This document shows, one piece after another, positions 21,930 through 32,176 of a stretch of DNA of 64,000 nt. The DNA is from Diplonema japonicum (taxonomy: Eukaryota > Euglenozoa > Diplonemea > Diplonemida > Diplonemidae). The notes beneath the pieces are model-generated. The model was not told where the DNA came from and made no database searches. It was given only the letters and a program-made list of their open reading frames with translations. Location: positions 1-64,000 of the forward strand of contig OZ025677.1 in the NCBI GenBank assembly GCA_964019335.1, written 5' to 3'. Numbering within the stretch: the stretch's first letter is position 1; the number at the start of each line of letters is the position of its first letter. A program made the translations under genes and the position numbers.

Positions 21930-22947
21930 CTATTGCTAGAGGGGGTTTTTTTCTTCTCCCCCTCCACCTCACACACCGGAGGCGGAGCAGATCCTTTGCG
22001 TCCCGCCCTCCAGGCAAACGCTGCAACGCGACACACGACGGCGTGAGCGCAGGAATGCAGCTAGAATGCAACATGCTCGATGCATAGTATAGTGAAGTCA
22101 ACCCTTTCGAATCCTGAGCCAAACGGGACGCCCCAAGCTTGAGAAGACTTTTCACAACTGCAGCATTACAAGACTGAGCGGCAACATGCAGCGGCGTCAA
22201 AAGACCTGCCTTTGTGGTCGATAAAATCAATGACGAATCATAACTATGAAGCAGTTTGATGATGTTGGGAGTGCCCTCAGAGGCAGCGAAGTGCATGCAG
22301 TTGTACCCCCTGCATCTCGATGGGAGGCTGGGATCACCGCCTGAACTGATCAAAATAGATATTTCATTCGTTCGAGCACCGCTTTTACACGCCAAATGGA
22401 GAGGGGAATAACCTTTCTTCGCAAGCTCGTTTGGCCTCCCACCCGCCTGCAAGAGAACTTTTAAACACTCCAACCGCTTCAATATTATCGCTGATTCAAG
22501 CAAGCTAACTGAAACGGGGCTTCCTATGCTTAAAAGGTATTCAAGAGCTTCCGGTTGATCGGAAGAAATAGATTTTTTCGCGTACTTTTCTGAACCTGTT
22601 CCCGAAGTGAGGAAGGTCTTGTCGATGCCCGCCTTGATGAGTATTGTAGCGAGCTCCGTGTCGCCTGTGCTGATGGATTTTTTCAAAACAGATGGGGAGG
22701 GGGTGACTTTCTTCTCTTTCAGAATGGCCAGGGCTAGTTGTTTTTCAGAGACGCGGACCTCTATGTCGTCACCTTGAGCTAGGCCCAAGCTGCCCACGTT
22801 GCCTTCGATACCCCACACTGTGTAACATCCCTCCTCCAGGTCCATCACCTCTCCTATTCTTCTTTCCGCTGCTTGTATTGTGTCGTCCACGTAGATCTCC
22901 ACTTCGTATCTCAGTGTTTCGAGCCTTGCGGTGACAGTCACAGACAT
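21930..22947 (-). CDS. Ankyrin-repeat protein with N-terminal ubiquitin-like region
   Basis: The ATG at 22947 was chosen because upstream codons are a His-Thr/Lys low-complexity run. Residues 1-75 (MSVTVTARLETLRYEVEIYV, ending IEVRVSEK) have the strand pattern of a ubiquitin-like fold. Ankyrin units follow between about residues 90 and 310, with clear cores YSPLHLACKSG, YNCMHFAASEG, LTPLHVAAQS and LTSLYYASS. A 37-nt candidate intron (21972-21936, GTGAGG to CTCTAG) would leave only CAA TAG in exon 2, giving 326 aa. Unspliced, the frame ends at 21919 with a basic tail. A scaffold role is the usual one for such repeats; no specific partner can be named. Confidence 0.75.
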
Positions 22948-23482
22948 CGTGTTGCAGTCCTTTTGTTGCTTATGTCCTTGAGCATGTATGTGTGCCTGTG
23001 TGTGTGTGTGTGTGTTTTTTTTTCTTTTTTTTTTTCTTTTTTTTTTGTAATACATCGTGAATAATATTTAAAAAAAAAAAAAAGAAGGAGAGAAGAAACA
23101 CTTTACAAACGCGCGTTTAACGGTGTGTCCACGAGATTAAAAAAAAGGGGGGTAAAAAAAAATAGATCAATCACATTTCAATGGCACAGGGTGAGTGGGA
23201 ACAGCAGGGAGCGGGGGGGGGGGGGGGGGGGTAGAAGGAAAAAACTTAGCAGCTAGACGCTTGGGGGAAAAAAAAAAAAGAAAAAAAAAAACAACGAGAA
23301 AGGCAAAGAAAAAGAAGAAGAAGAAAATGAAAAGAAAAAAGAAATAGAACAGTGTTAAGCGAGAAGGTAGAGAAAGGGAACCTGCTGTCGGAATAAAAAA
23401 AAGAAAAACTAATTGGAAAGACCTCCTGTTTTGCTTAAGAGGTGAATCAAGAAAAAAAAAGAAAAGAAAAAAAAAAAAAGAG
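22948..23482. other. Spacer, A- and G-run rich
   Basis: A GT repeat at about 22997-23014, a G-run at about 23213-23231 and A-rich sequence. No gene. Confidence 0.65.
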
Positions 23483-23807
23483 ACTATTTAAGGGTGCCTG
23501 CAGTATGTGGCAGGGCGCCCTGCACAAGTATCGTCTACTTGATTACAGGGGGCGCGCCTCGGCCTAGTTGTAGCTTCTTCTGCGTTCCGCGTCGTGTCCT
23601 TAATGCGTGCGGTGTACAGCTCAACCCCAGCCGGGGCGTCCCGGGTAACCAAGATTCTGCGCTCGTGTAGTTTGCTGCCTGTTCGTCACCCTGAGCATCT
23701 GCATTATGTTCTTCCACTCGGGCGCTACCGGTGATGACCGACGAGGGGTCAACAGCGAACAACACATCTGATGTTTTTCTTATATTTTCATGTTATCCCC
23801 ACCACCT
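23483..23807 (-). mobile_element. SINE-like repeat, copy 4, with LINE-B type tail
   Basis: The body matches copy 2, but the sense 3' end is CCTGCCACATACTGCAGG then CACCCTTAAATAGTC, the tail type of LINE family B (17350) rather than of LINE-A. A single-base loss in the ACGAGGGGTCAAC block shifts the small frame that copies 2 and 3 keep open. Confidence 0.75.
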
Positions 23808-24193
23808 AAAAAAAGAAAAGGCATCCCCTTCAAGGGTACCCAGCGCCCCAGTAGGTTGGGGTTGGGGTGCTGTTTCCATCCACTGTTCGACGGAGGTCAG
23901 GAAGAGCAGCTCCTTTCACGAAACAAAAAAAACAAAACAAAAAAAAAAAAAAGAGAAGAGTTTTTTAAGGTGGACGTATATCGGTTATAGGCCGTCAACG
24001 CGCAAAAAAGAAGAAGAAGAAAGAAAAGAGAGATAAAAAAAAACGTTATTCAGCTTTCTTTTTTTTTTTTTTTTTTTGATGCGATAATCACAGCATTTTT
24101 TTTCTTATTTGCGAAAAAAAAAGGGGGGGATGGGCGGAGAAAGAAAATTCACCTCTCCAGAAAAAAGAATTAAGAGGGACAAAAAAAAAAAAA
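23808..24193. other. Spacer between two SINE-like copies
   Basis: About 110 bp of even composition (23820-23930) followed by A/T runs. Nothing recognised. Confidence 0.5.
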
Positions 24194-24511
24194 CTCGATG
24201 ATTTAAAGGAAGCCGGTGGGGGCACCCTGCACAAGCACCATTTACTTGATTACAGGGGGCGCACCTCGGCCTAGCTGTAGCTTCTTCTGCGTTCCGCGTC
24301 GTGTCCTTAATGCGTGCGGTGTGCAGCTCAACCCCAGCCGGGGCGCCCCGGGTAACCAAGATTCTGAGCCCGTGTAGTTTGCTGCCTGTTCGCCACCCAG
24401 AGCATCTGCTTCTTCCACTTGGGCGCTACCGGTGATGACCGACGAGGAGGTCAACAGCGAACAACACATCTGATGTACTTCTTTATATTTCCATGTTATC
24501 CCCACCACCTG
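24194..24511 (-). mobile_element. SINE-like repeat, copy 5
   Basis: Full-length copy, in-frame shorter by six bases in the CTGCTTTATGTTCTTCC block relative to copy 2. Its right end lies only ~25 bp 3' of the SDR-fusion stop codon, so it probably sits in that gene's 3' UTR. Confidence 0.7.
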
Positions 24512-24535
24512 AGAAAAAAAAAAAAAAAAAGAAAA

Positions 24536-26938
24536 TCACCACCTCCTGATGCTTCTCTTCGTGTTGGTTCCAAGTTCATTCCGCATCTCCACCGCACACT
24601 TTTGCACCGCCTCTTCGACTGTGTATGCTGGCTCATAATTCAATATCCTGTGAGCCTTCTTAATGCAGCACCCGTAGTTAAGCATGGCATTCGTCTGCCC
24701 AGCACGCGATGCCGCTTCAATCCCGATGGACGATCCGTCTACCCACCCATTGGTCAAGAACGAGAGAACGGTCAGTGTGAGCCCAAGGCACCAAAGGAAA
24801 TTGTCGGGTGATGGGAAAGGGTGGTAACCTGGCTGGGCGTAGTTCTTGTAAAACCCGATTGCGAGGTCGGGGTAGGACAGCCTCTGGTTGTTTCCAATGT
24901 TGAAAGCCTCACCAGCTACCTTTGAAGTGTTATCGTTCAAACGCGCCTCCGCCTTCAAATGCCCCAGAACCACATTGTCAACAAAAACCCAATCCAACGT
25001 GGTATTGGGAAACGTCATGGGCAGCAAACGTGTGTTTTGAAACCTCTCCAGATTGGTCCGGTCGTTCTTCCCGAATACTCCGGAACACGGTCGGCAGGAA
25101 ACAGATTTCATCCCGTTTCGGCCGTTTGCCTTCAAAACAATTTGTTCCGCCTCCGCCTTTGTCCACCCGTAGTGAGACGTGCTGTTTTTCTCCGTTACGT
25201 AAGGGAAGTCTTCCTCCACCAAATGCCCAGGGTTCAAAAAGGGCGATGCGTGTACATGCGATGTCGAGGTCGTGATGAGGTTCTTCACATTATTTTCAAC
25301 ACAAGCCTCCACCACATTAATGGTCCCCTTTACGTTAATGTTGTAGCTTAGATCCTTCTGGCAGCTCAGCTCCTCATAAAACCGGATAATCGCAAAGGTA
25401 CTGTACACAGTGTGGACACCTTTCGCTGCAGACATAACATCATCCTTGTTGCAAACGTTTCCTCTTATATATGTTACGTGTGGGTTTCCTTTGAAAGGGT
25501 TGCGCGGTGAAATATCAAACGCTCGGATATCCGTCTCACCCCTCTCGAGAAGAGTTTCCACCAAACGGTGCCCGACAAATCCAACCCCGATGACAAGGTA
25601 CGTGTTCTTTGTTGTTGGGCAGTCTTTCAAGGACTCGACCCATTTTGTTTCGGCGGCCTTGTAAAGGTTTGGGTTGTCTGACCAGTTGTACCCCTTGTCC
25701 TTCGGCATCCATTTGGGGTAGAACAGGATTATTGTCAAAATAAACCCAATAAACCCGCCTCGATAAGCCATGGGGAGGATGACGAGCAGCAGCACGATGG
25801 ACAGGAATTTTGCGGAGAATGCATCGGAGGCGGTTTTACCAGACGAGACCCGCTTTTTGTTAGACGAGGATCCCTCCCAAACTTGTTCGAACAACACACC
25901 GCTGCAAAACCACGCTGTGTATGAGAAAAGGACCAAATTGTGCACTTCCGACCACGAGCTTTCCATGGCGGATGCTGTGAGCTCGGGACCGACGAACGCT
26001 TCCGCGAAGAGAACAACGTGTGCGACACGGAGCGTGAAGGCATATGACACCCACTGCGCGAAGACCAACACGAACCCAATCGTCAAAACAAATAAAACGA
26101 TGAAGTTATTCAAATCGATACGCTGCCGTTCCTCCCTGTCGTTGCAGGGCATTTTTTGAAGCAACCGATTAAGCGCCGAACATGTCCCAACTCCTATAAT
26201 CAACACCCCAGTGTGCGTCATCGAAGCCAACCTTGACAGAACCGAGATATCCGTAGACATCAACGCGGCATCTGGGACCTCAGGCAACACCCCTATAGTG
26301 GAGTGCCTTACAAGAGAGTTCCACAACGGAACGCACCCAAACCGGAAGAACATAAACGACAGGATGTAGAAGAAAACAACACGAGGGAGGTATCTAGCTA
26401 CGACGGCTGATGCGATGCCTTCTTCGTTGGGGTCGAGCGCTGAGAGCGACATTGAGATTCCAATCCAGGTCGACATTGACACAGCGCCAAGAAGACTAAG
26501 AAGGTGCTTGCTGTTGGGAACGTCAATCGGCCAGTACATGGCTTCAGCCATGGATTTTACACCGAAATCGTCGTCATCATAGGTGGCCATGATGGAGAAG
26601 TAGAAGAGGCAGCAGGATAATGCCCAGAATGTCCATCCTAAACACCAGCCGATGATGAATCGGAGGCGTTTTAGAGAGTTTCCCACTACCAAGCCGCATA
26701 GTACGAGTGCGGTGTGCCAGCCTGCTATGGCCATGATGGTCGGCCATCTGTTGATGCTGCTTGCGGCCATGTTTGGTAGGATTTTGTTCTCCTCCAGCCA
26801 GGGGTAGATGAGTTCGTACTTATACTCAACTACGTCAAGCCACACGGCCAGAACGCCTTCTGACAGCCATTGTACCGCGGCGTAGTAGGCAACCGCCAGT
26901 TGCAGTATTACTTGCCATTGGTTCGATAAATTATTCAT
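24536..26938 (-). CDS. Multi-TM domain fused to a 3-beta-HSD-like SDR
   Basis: 800 residues from the ATG at 26938, which follows an A-run. Residues 1 to ~420 hold about ten hydrophobic segments (e.g. TALVLCGLVVG, FIVLFVLTIGFVLVFAQW, FLSIVLLLVILPMA) and match no transporter family I know. From about residue 440 there is an extended SDR: NAD-binding VIGVGFVGHRLVE, acidic strand end AFDIS, YSTFAIIRFY, INVKGTINVVEAC, ITTSTSHVH, catalytic YGWTK (YxxxK, about residue 588), and a late hydrophobic helix near residue 712. This pattern is that of 3-beta-hydroxysteroid dehydrogenase/sterol-4-carboxylate 3-dehydrogenase (NSDHL-like) proteins, which use NAD(P) on ER-bound sterols. The fusion to a polytopic domain is unusual. 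No intron is needed. Confidence 0.8.
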   Translation of the reverse strand: MNNLSNQWQVILQLAVAYYAAVQWLSEGVLAVWLDVVEYKYELIYPWLEENKILPNMAASSINRWPTIMAIAGWHTALVLCGLVVGNSLKRLRFIIGWCLGWTFWALSCCLFYFSIMATYDDDDFGVKSMAEAMYWPIDVPNSKHLLSLLGAVSMSTWIGISMSLSALDPNEEGIASAVVARYLPRVVFFYILSFMFFRFGCVPLWNSLVRHSTIGVLPEVPDAALMSTDISVLSRLASMTHTGVLIIGVGTCSALNRLLQKMPCNDREERQRIDLNNFIVLFVLTIGFVLVFAQWVSYAFTLRVAHVVLFAEAFVGPELTASAMESSWSEVHNLVLFSYTAWFCSGVLFEQVWEGSSSNKKRVSSGKTASDAFSAKFLSIVLLLVILPMAYRGGFIGFILTIILFYPKWMPKDKGYNWSDNPNLYKAAETKWVESLKDCPTTKNTYLVIGVGFVGHRLVETLLERGETDIRAFDISPRNPFKGNPHVTYIRGNVCNKDDVMSAAKGVHTVYSTFAIIRFYEELSCQKDLSYNINVKGTINVVEACVENNVKNLITTSTSHVHASPFLNPGHLVEEDFPYVTEKNSTSHYGWTKAEAEQIVLKANGRNGMKSVSCRPCSGVFGKNDRTNLERFQNTRLLPMTFPNTTLDWVFVDNVVLGHLKAEARLNDNTSKVAGEAFNIGNNQRLSYPDLAIGFYKNYAQPGYHPFPSPDNFLWCLGLTLTVLSFLTNGWVDGSSIGIEAASRAGQTNAMLNYGCCIKKAHRILNYEPAYTVEEAVQKCAVEMRNELGTNTKRSIRRW

Positions 26939-27731
26939 TTTTTTTGCCCCCCTTTTTTTTTGTTGGGCCGGAAGAAAAAAAAAAGAAGAAGAAAAAAATG
27001 GGACAGGGGGGGAAAAAAAAAAAAAAAAGAGGGGGAGTGGGAAAAAAAAAAAATTGGCCATTGTTACTGAGAAAAAGAGAGGGAAAATATAAAAAAAAAA
27101 AACATTGCCAACGGGTTTTCTCCCCCCAGCCCCCCCTCCCCATTTTTGTTTAGGCTAAGTCACAAGACTCGTTCTTTTTTGTAAAATAAAGAAAAAGAGA
27201 AAAGAAGAGAGAGGAAAGCAACTGAGGGGAAGAAAGATATGACAGAAGAAGCAGGTGTGCCCTTTTTTTTTCCTTCTTCCCCTCCCAACTCGTGCAGGGT
27301 AAAAAAGAATAATAATGAAAAAAAGAAAAAAAAGGGGGGTCAAATAAAAAAAATAAAAAAAAGAGGAAAATAAAAAAAAAGGTCCCTAGTCGAGCCTTTT
27401 TTTTTTTGTGGTGTTAAAACTTAGAATAACAAAAGAATATAGAGACAGGGATAGGAAGTTTTTTTTTCGTCTTCTTTTTTTTTTTTTAGTTTGCTTTTTT
27501 TTCTTCTTTTTTTTCCATTAGGGGCAAGGGTAAAATAATATAAAAATAAAAAAATGTGTATGAAAACAGGTGAGACGGAAGGCCTCGTTTTTTCTTATCT
27601 TAAAAAAAAGAAAAAAAAAAGGGGAAAAAAAAAACACACAGACACGATCGCTTTTTTTTTTTTTTTTTTTCCATTTCAGAAAAAAAAAAAAAAAGGGGTG
27701 CTAGGGGGAAGTATGTACAAATGTTCGTTCT

Positions 27732-27762
<31 letters not shown>

Positions 27763-27780
27763 CCCTTCCTTTCAATTATC
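26939..27780. other. Homopolymer-rich spacer
   Basis: Runs of A, T, G and C with no coding potential beyond poly-Lys/Phe. The sense side next to the SDR start carries CTTCCGGCCCAAC, an A-run, a G-run and another A-run. Confidence 0.65.
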
Positions 27781-28728
27781 CTAGCAATAATCCCAGTCAC
27801 TGTCAGAACTGTCATAGTCAGAAGAGTCAGTACAGAGCTTGCTACAAGTTGTCTTCGAATCCTCACCTGAGCTTTTTAGTTCGGCTGCAAGGTCAGAAAC
27901 CGTACGTCCTGTCTTGGAGTGGATATACGACACGACAGAGCACCTCCTCACAGGGCTGTAAGAAACAACCTCCTTCCAATCCCCTCTGATAAGAGCTAAG
28001 AGGACCGCATGCTGCCCTTCCAAGGATACTTGAGGAGGCCCCATTTTCGAAGAAGGATGCTTCTCCGTGATCTCACCTCTGATCAACGCGAAAAGAGCTT
28101 TATCTTGATTCATCCGGATAGGCTTTCCCGCTGGAGTATAGTAGGTTTGCTGCTTCTGTGGCTTTGGTGGCTTCTCTGTAATTTCACCTCTAATCAATGA
28201 CAGCAAGGCTTTATCCTGCGGTACTTTCACGGGCTTTCCACTTGTAGATGAATAATAAGTCCTACATTCAAACGTAGTAGCACGTGGTGGTGGCGGGGGT
28301 GGGGCTGAAGGGCGTACTTGTGTAGGAGGAAGGGGAGGAGGAGGAGGAGGACCCCCACGCATCTGAGGCCGCGGCGAACATTTTCTGTCCCATGTCATTA
28401 TCTTCTGGAACCCTGCCATGCGAGGAAGGGGAGGAGGACCCCCACGCATCTGAGGCCACGGCGAACATTTTCTGTCCCATGTCATTATCTTCTGGAACCC
28501 TGCCATGCCCCCCAACCATGTCTCCTCTGTCCTTACCCCCTGCATCACTCCGTCTTTCATCACCACCTTTGTCAGTATCTTCCTTTTCTCCGTCCGTACC
28601 ACCGTGGCCCCCTTGGGTATCTTAGTTGTTCTCTCACCCGTTCTTGAGTTTACATAGTACACCTTCTCCTCCCACTCATCAGATTCCTGCGCTACCTTTT
28701 TGGCGGCCTTTTTGTCTGCGATTGTCAT
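27781..28728 (-). CDS. Proline-rich protein with repeated RGEITEK modules
   Basis: 315 residues from the ATG at 28728. The N-terminus (DEWEEKVYYVNSRTGERT) resembles a WW-type strand pair without the second Trp. Two tandem 29-residue units beginning MAGFQKIMTWDRKCSP follow, each ending in a Pro run. Then come two or three copies of a module: YY..(S/T)..GKP(V/I).(V/M).(Q)DKAL..LIRGEITEK, the third weaker (HAVLLALIRGDWKE). The tail is Ser/Asp-rich (DSSDYDSSDSDWDYC). Proline runs suggest profilin/SH3-type ligands, but function is unknown. The poly-A/G leader directly precedes the ATG on the sense strand. Confidence 0.65.
   Translation of the reverse strand: MTIADKKAAKKVAQESDEWEEKVYYVNSRTGERTTKIPKGATVVRTEKRKILTKVVMKDGVMQGVRTEETWLGGMAGFQKIMTWDRKCSPWPQMRGGPPPLPRMAGFQKIMTWDRKCSPRPQMRGGPPPPPPLPPTQVRPSAPPPPPPRATTFECRTYYSSTSGKPVKVPQDKALLSLIRGEITEKPPKPQKQQTYYTPAGKPIRMNQDKALFALIRGEITEKHPSSKMGPPQVSLEGQHAVLLALIRGDWKEVVSYSPVRRCSVVSYIHSKTGRTVSDLAAELKSSGEDSKTTCSKLCTDSSDYDSSDSDWDYC
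28351..28524 (-). repeat. Two-copy 87-bp in-frame tandem duplication
   Basis: ACCCCCACGCATCTGAGGCC occurs at 28351 and 28438, period 87 bp (29 codons). The two units differ at only a few positions, so the duplication is recent. Confidence 0.9.
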
Positions 28729-28812
28729 CTCCCCCCCCCTTTTTTTTTTTCTCTCTTTTTTTTTGTATAACTGAGCGGAGTACTTTTCTTTTGTTGTAAA
28801 TAAAAGTACAAA

Positions 28813-28848
<36 letters not shown>

Positions 28849-29160
28849 CCCCCTTTTTCCCACCGGTGAGATACAGTCCACAGTAAGATGGCTCTAATAG
28901 GACGCCTCGGTATCTCAGCTTCGGACATATCTCCGCCAAGTGCTGTCCTCTTCAGGCGAGAGGCACCGCAACGGCTCCTCGGGAAAAAACAAATGAAAAC
29001 AAAAAAAAAAAAAAAAAAAAAAAAAACAAAAAAAAAAAAAAAGAAGAAACCAGCGCGTTTTTTTTTTTTTTTTTAACGTGAATCACCCTGACAAAAAAAG
29101 GTTAGGGAGAAAGGTCTTTGGATTCACAACAACGAAAGACAACGCCCACACAACACAATT
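28729..29160. other. Spacer between ERMARD-like and Pro-rich genes
   Basis: Two A- or T-run blocks around a ~120-bp even-composition stretch (28865-28985). No gene seen. Confidence 0.6.
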
Positions 29161-31047
29161 TCACATTCCTGTAGACAAAAAACCCTTCGCACACGTCAAG
29201 AGCTTAAGCTTCGATTTTAATTTATCTGGGCTGAACGAGACCTTAGCATGTGGCAGGGTCAGCGTCAATGTACTAAGCAGGATCTTTGAGAAAGAAGCCG
29301 TGTGCACACCAGGACGAACGGTGTAGGAAAAAGCAAGCTGCGACAACAAAAACACAGAAGGGAGGAACATAAGATGCGTTTTGTAAAGAGACCGCCTCTG
29401 GTTGGTTCGGAGAGACACCCCCAACGCACAGCGCTCCAACGAAAGACGAGAATGCTCTAACGCCTCATAACAAAGCGCATCCACCATACGCAGGATTTGC
29501 CTCTGACAAGGCGGTAACACAGCTGTCCTCATATCAGCAGACGGGCCAACTTTCTCCACCTTTATCACCATCTCGAGCATCTTACTGTGAATATCCACAT
29601 ATTCGTCCCATATATTATGCAACTCCCCGCCTTCCTCCCCAACAACATCCACGTCAACACCTATACCTGACAGTGTCTTAGCCAACGAGAAAACATCATG
29701 AGGTAGTGTTCTTCCCATATCATCATGTGTTTTCGCCTTTCCAATGTGCACCCTGTCGTGGCACAGGATAACTTTGTTCGATGATAAAAACACTTGAAGT
29801 TCTTCCATACGTCGCTGTGCAGGGGTGGAGAGGCTCTCAGGGCTGTACAACCCGTGGGGAGGGTATCTTTCAACCCAAGAATGAAGCTTCGGGAAACATT
29901 TCTCCATGAATCCCGGTTCAACAATGAGTTCAACTATCGCTGCTGAGGTGAGTAACGCTGCGTGGCGAATCTCTTTCGGGGTTGGAGGTGTTTTGCTGGT
30001 AGGGTACGATGGGTTCCAGTTGTACTTCCCATGCATGATGTGGCCACGGAGGCCGGGGCCGTCTTCCGAGAGGAATAAATCTTTTAAAATAGCAGAGCAT
30101 GGAGCACCTATAGCGGTGGTGACGGGTTCTTCATGTAGCATGACAGCGTGTTCGTGTCGTTGACCATGGCCATCTAGCGTCGCGAAGTATTCGCCAGGTC
30201 GTGTCACTAAGCTTTTAAAATCGTTCATAGCAAGGCAGTACCAGCACCTCACGGTCATCTCCAGGAGGGGTACGATTCTGACTAGCGTTGCTTCGCCGTG
30301 GGAATTCGCGGATAACACCGCGTTCTTCATGTCGTTGAACCTGTTCTTCGGAAGGAATCGACAATCGGACTCCATCATCGCTTCGCACCCTGATAGAAAC
30401 TCCTCAATAGGAAAGTTCGTTGTACCCCCTTCAAAATACTCGCTTATATTTTTTAGTGGGTCGAGCAACAGTGACGGGCTAACTAGCTTAACAGTCATGG
30501 GGGTGATCGATTGGTGAAGACGAAGGCACAGAACAACGAGAAGTTTTGTGTAAGGCAGTGGGACAGGGTGGAGGTATCCGTGAGTGATGACATTTCTTAG
30601 GTTTAACCCCAACGGCAGCATGGTGCAGCGGAGTATAGTTAGGAAGCCTTTTGGGAGTTTTTCTTCGGTTAAAGGGTCGATGAGGTACTCGGAGAACATA
30701 AGGCCTTCTTTTCGGGCGAGCACGCCGAGAGTTCTTTCGATGTTTCCGCTTACTAGGTTGCACAGAACGTTCGCCTCGTTCGGGAGTCGTCTTACCCCTT
30801 CTGCAATGGCATCCTTGAACAGCAGGCCATCGCATTTTTCAACAACTGTCGCCATACTCCATGTTTCCCATTCTTTCTCCGCTGTGACCGCCAGCTCCTT
30901 GGCGCTCATGTTCCAGCCGGCAGAGTCTTCGATGTGCCCTATATTGATGTGCAGGCCATGTTCATGCACAGGAGCTACACCGTCTAAGGATAATACCTCC
31001 TGAGCCTCGTGGGAAAGGCCCGTGGACTCGGAAAAAAAATCTTTCAT
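29161..31047 (-). CDS. ERMARD/DUF4209-like HEPN-type protein
   Basis: 628 residues from the ATG at 31047, after a pure A-run of ~18 and CTCCAG. Residue ~152 region GLNLRNVITHGYLHPVPL has the DUF4209 signature LRNxxxHG, an Rx4H HEPN motif. A second LRGHIMHG occurs near residue 336. The segment between is alpha-helical in composition. A hydrophobic helix (HLMFLPSVFLLSQLAFSYTV) near residue 570 could anchor it in the ER membrane, as reported for ERMARD. HEPN proteins with this motif are often RNases, so an ER-associated RNA-degradation role is a reasonable family-based guess. No intron seen; the next sense gene starts 430 bp downstream. Confidence 0.65.
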   Translation of the reverse strand: MKDFFSESTGLSHEAQEVLSLDGVAPVHEHGLHINIGHIEDSAGWNMSAKELAVTAEKEWETWSMATVVEKCDGLLFKDAIAEGVRRLPNEANVLCNLVSGNIERTLGVLARKEGLMFSEYLIDPLTEEKLPKGFLTILRCTMLPLGLNLRNVITHGYLHPVPLPYTKLLVVLCLRLHQSITPMTVKLVSPSLLLDPLKNISEYFEGGTTNFPIEEFLSGCEAMMESDCRFLPKNRFNDMKNAVLSANSHGEATLVRIVPLLEMTVRCWYCLAMNDFKSLVTRPGEYFATLDGHGQRHEHAVMLHEEPVTTAIGAPCSAILKDLFLSEDGPGLRGHIMHGKYNWNPSYPTSKTPPTPKEIRHAALLTSAAIVELIVEPGFMEKCFPKLHSWVERYPPHGLYSPESLSTPAQRRMEELQVFLSSNKVILCHDRVHIGKAKTHDDMGRTLPHDVFSLAKTLSGIGVDVDVVGEEGGELHNIWDEYVDIHSKMLEMVIKVEKVGPSADMRTAVLPPCQRQILRMVDALCYEALEHSRLSLERCALGVSLRTNQRRSLYKTHLMFLPSVFLLSQLAFSYTVRPGVHTASFSKILLSTLTLTLPHAKVSFSPDKLKSKLKLLTCAKGFLSTGM

Positions 31048-31630
31048 TTTTTTTTTTTTTTTTTCCTGGAGGAAATACAATTTTGTACAGAATGTTAAAA
31101 AAAAAAAAGATTTTTTAAAAATGAAAAGAATGAAATATGAGAAAGAAAAAAAGGGGGGGGGTCGGTTTTCCAGCATTTGTTTTTTTTTTTTTGTTTTATT
31201 CAAACGGTATAAAATCCCGGGAGCAAAATACAAAAAAGAAAAAAAGAAAAAGAAAAGGGAAAAAAAAAAAAGAAAAGGGTGAAATGGAATAAAATGAAAG
31301 AACCAGATATAAGAAGTGACGGGGAGGGGAGGAAGAGAAAAAACAACAATCAAAAAAGAAACTATTTCCTTCTTTAACCCCATAAAAAAAAAGGGGGTCA
31401 TGCAAACTAGTAGTCCTTTTTTTCTTTTTTTTCTTTTTTTTTAAGAACAGAAAAAGAAGTTTTGCAGAGAAAGAGGATCTAGCTGTTGCTTTCAAGCAAA
31501 GAAGTAGAAACCTAAGACTTTAAAATTTCTTTCTTTTTTTTTTTTTTTTTCAGTTGATCAGAAGGGAAAAGGCAGGATGGGTGCATAGGGATTTAAAAAT
31601 TTTTTTTTTCTTTCATAAATTTTCGTTCGT

Positions 31631-31665
<35 letters not shown>

Positions 31666-32132
31666 GTAAAAAAAGAAACCAAACACCAGCAACACAAAAG
31701 AGCGAGCTATCCTCTCAGAAAAACGAACACACAAATAGTCAATTCAAAATAAAATAAACCGTTTTTTCTTTCAGGCTGCTGTGGGCCGTTCTCTCCTCGG
31801 ACTATCTAGACGATAGCCAGGTATCTGTGGTTAAGCGAAAAATTGACTATTTTAAGAGGGAGGGAGAGGGGATACAGGACAGTAAAAGCAAAAACACCGT
31901 AGCAGGGGTTTTAAATGAGAGGCATGAACAAGGTGCTTGATACAAAAGAATGAAATGGGCCTTTCAAACTTATATGGAACACTCTTGTAGAAATGGATGA
32001 ATCTTTTAGTAGACCTTCTTTTTTTTTCTTTTTTTTTTTTCTTCTTTATTCTGTTTTGTTTGCGCACTTGCGGAGCTCTATAGCTGCGGCCCGGAGGAGG
32101 TTCGGGTTAATCTCTCAAAAGGAAAAAAAAAA

Positions 32133-32176
32133 AGATGTCTTTGAAGGGAACCTGCAGTATGTGACAGGATCGCCTA
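32133..32176 (-). mobile_element. LINE-B 3'-tail fragment
   Basis: Identical over ~40 bp to 17352-17394 (AGATGTCTTTGAAGGGAACC and the CCTGC-loop-ACAGG block), with A-runs on both sides. Confidence 0.75.
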
